A DNA stretch of 64,000 nucleotides from NCBI GenBank assembly GCA_963764955.1, contig CAVXVE010000030.1:36574-100573 (forward strand), written 5' to 3'. The notes beneath the pieces are model-generated. The model was not told where the DNA came from, searched no databases, and was given only the letters and a program-made list of their open reading frames with translations. Numbering within the stretch: position 1 is the first letter of the stretch; each line of letters starts with the position of its first letter. Positions 63,679 through 64,000 of this stretch are shown here, in pieces. Position numbers and translations under genes: made by a program. The DNA is from Roseiarcus sp963764955 (lineage in GTDB: Bacteria > Pseudomonadota > Alphaproteobacteria > Rhizobiales > Beijerinckiaceae).

Positions 63679-64000
63679 CCGCCGCGCGGCGCCTCGCCGC
63701 GATCCTCGCCGCCGACGTGGTCGGCTACTCGCGCCTGATGGGCGAGGACGAGGCGGGGACGGCGCTTAGCGTTCGCGCGCATCGCGAGGCGGCGCGTCCG
63801 CTCGTGGCGGGATTTGGCGGCCGAATCGTCAACACGACCGGCGACGGCTTGCTGCTCGAGTTTCCCTCCGTTGTTGCGGCGGTCGAATGCGCGATCGCAA
63901 TTCAGAAACTTATGGTCGAACGAAATTCGGAGACGCCCGACGCTAAACGCATCGTCTACCGCATCGGGGTCAATCTCGGCGACGTTCTGATCGAGGGCGA
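63675..64000 (+). CDS. Third adenylate/guanylate cyclase (C-terminus off the right edge)
   Basis: ATG 63675 overlaps the native stop of copy 2 (ATGA). The 108 visible residues read MTAARRLAAILAADVVGYSRLMGEDE, NTTGDGLLLEFPSVV and RIGVNLGDVLIEG. It is the start of a class III nucleotidyl cyclase with both metal Asp positions (AADVV and later LGD) visible. No frame error is seen. It belongs to the same family as the two copies upstream but is clearly divergent from them. Confidence 0.88.
   Translation, partial: MTAARRLAAILAADVVGYSRLMGEDEAGTALSVRAHREAARPLVAGFGGRIVNTTGDGLLLEFPSVVAAVECAIAIQKLMVERNSETPDAKRIVYRIGVNLGDVLIEG

Overview
The window is GC-rich bacterial DNA with an alphaproteobacterial character. 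I place it in the Hyphomicrobiales (Rhizobiales), near Methylocystaceae/Beijerinckiaceae or Bradyrhizobium-like lineages. The supports are a PhoB of alphaproteobacterial type, an NDUFS4-like complex I accessory protein, a PEPxxWA-type sorting signal, cyclase-TPR proteins and an alphaproteobacterial arsenite oxidase. The order-level call is moderately secure; the genus is a guess.

Layout. 0-11 kb: a metallophosphoesterase cut by the left edge, a secreted His/Asn-repeat protein, an MBL hydrolase, an overlapping patatin/GntP-permease pair, a PhoB-like regulator, a DUF763 protein and small membrane proteins. 11.3-19.1 kb: a sugar operon (SDR dehydrogenase, AraF-like binding protein, ABC ATPase, permease, galactonate-dehydratase-like enolase, FadR-type GntR) facing an aldose 1-epimerase. 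19.1-21.6 kb: tRNA-Arg, NDUFS4-like gene, tRNA-Pro, aspS. 21.8-25.9 kb: a frameshifted Hint-domain protein, an enoyl-CoA-hydratase-like protein, RidA and a TRIC-type membrane protein. 26-30 kb: a second sugar ABC transporter behind a truncated LacI regulator. 30.1-33 kb: a DUF1254-type protein and a DEAD-box helicase.

33.2-47.4 kb, between tRNA-Gln and tRNA-Lys, is accessory DNA: a broken P4-type integrase, an eight-gene arsenic operon (arsR, two arsC types, aqpS, a secreted protein, arsR, arsO, MFS exporter), divergent aioBA arsenite oxidase, and a phage/IS graveyard with a terminase pseudogene. Together aioBA would oxidise As(III) in the periplasm, while the ars operon would reduce and export arsenic in the cytoplasm. 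Several ars genes carry frameshifts.

47.4-64 kb: lipA, gene fragments, rsmB, a PEP-CTERM protein, an ECF sigma/anti-sigma pair, a fasciclin protein, a cytochrome b/molybdopterin oxidoreductase pair, a YihY protein, two duplicated frameshifted cyclase-TPR genes flanking a mercury cluster (merR, merT, merP, GDCCVxC), and a third cyclase cut by the right edge.

A striking property is the number of single-base indels, mostly insertions, in genes beyond 33 kb, while long genes such as aioA, lipA and rsmB stay open. Whether this is gene decay or assembly error decides how many of these genes work. No CRISPR array, rRNA or intact IS element was seen.
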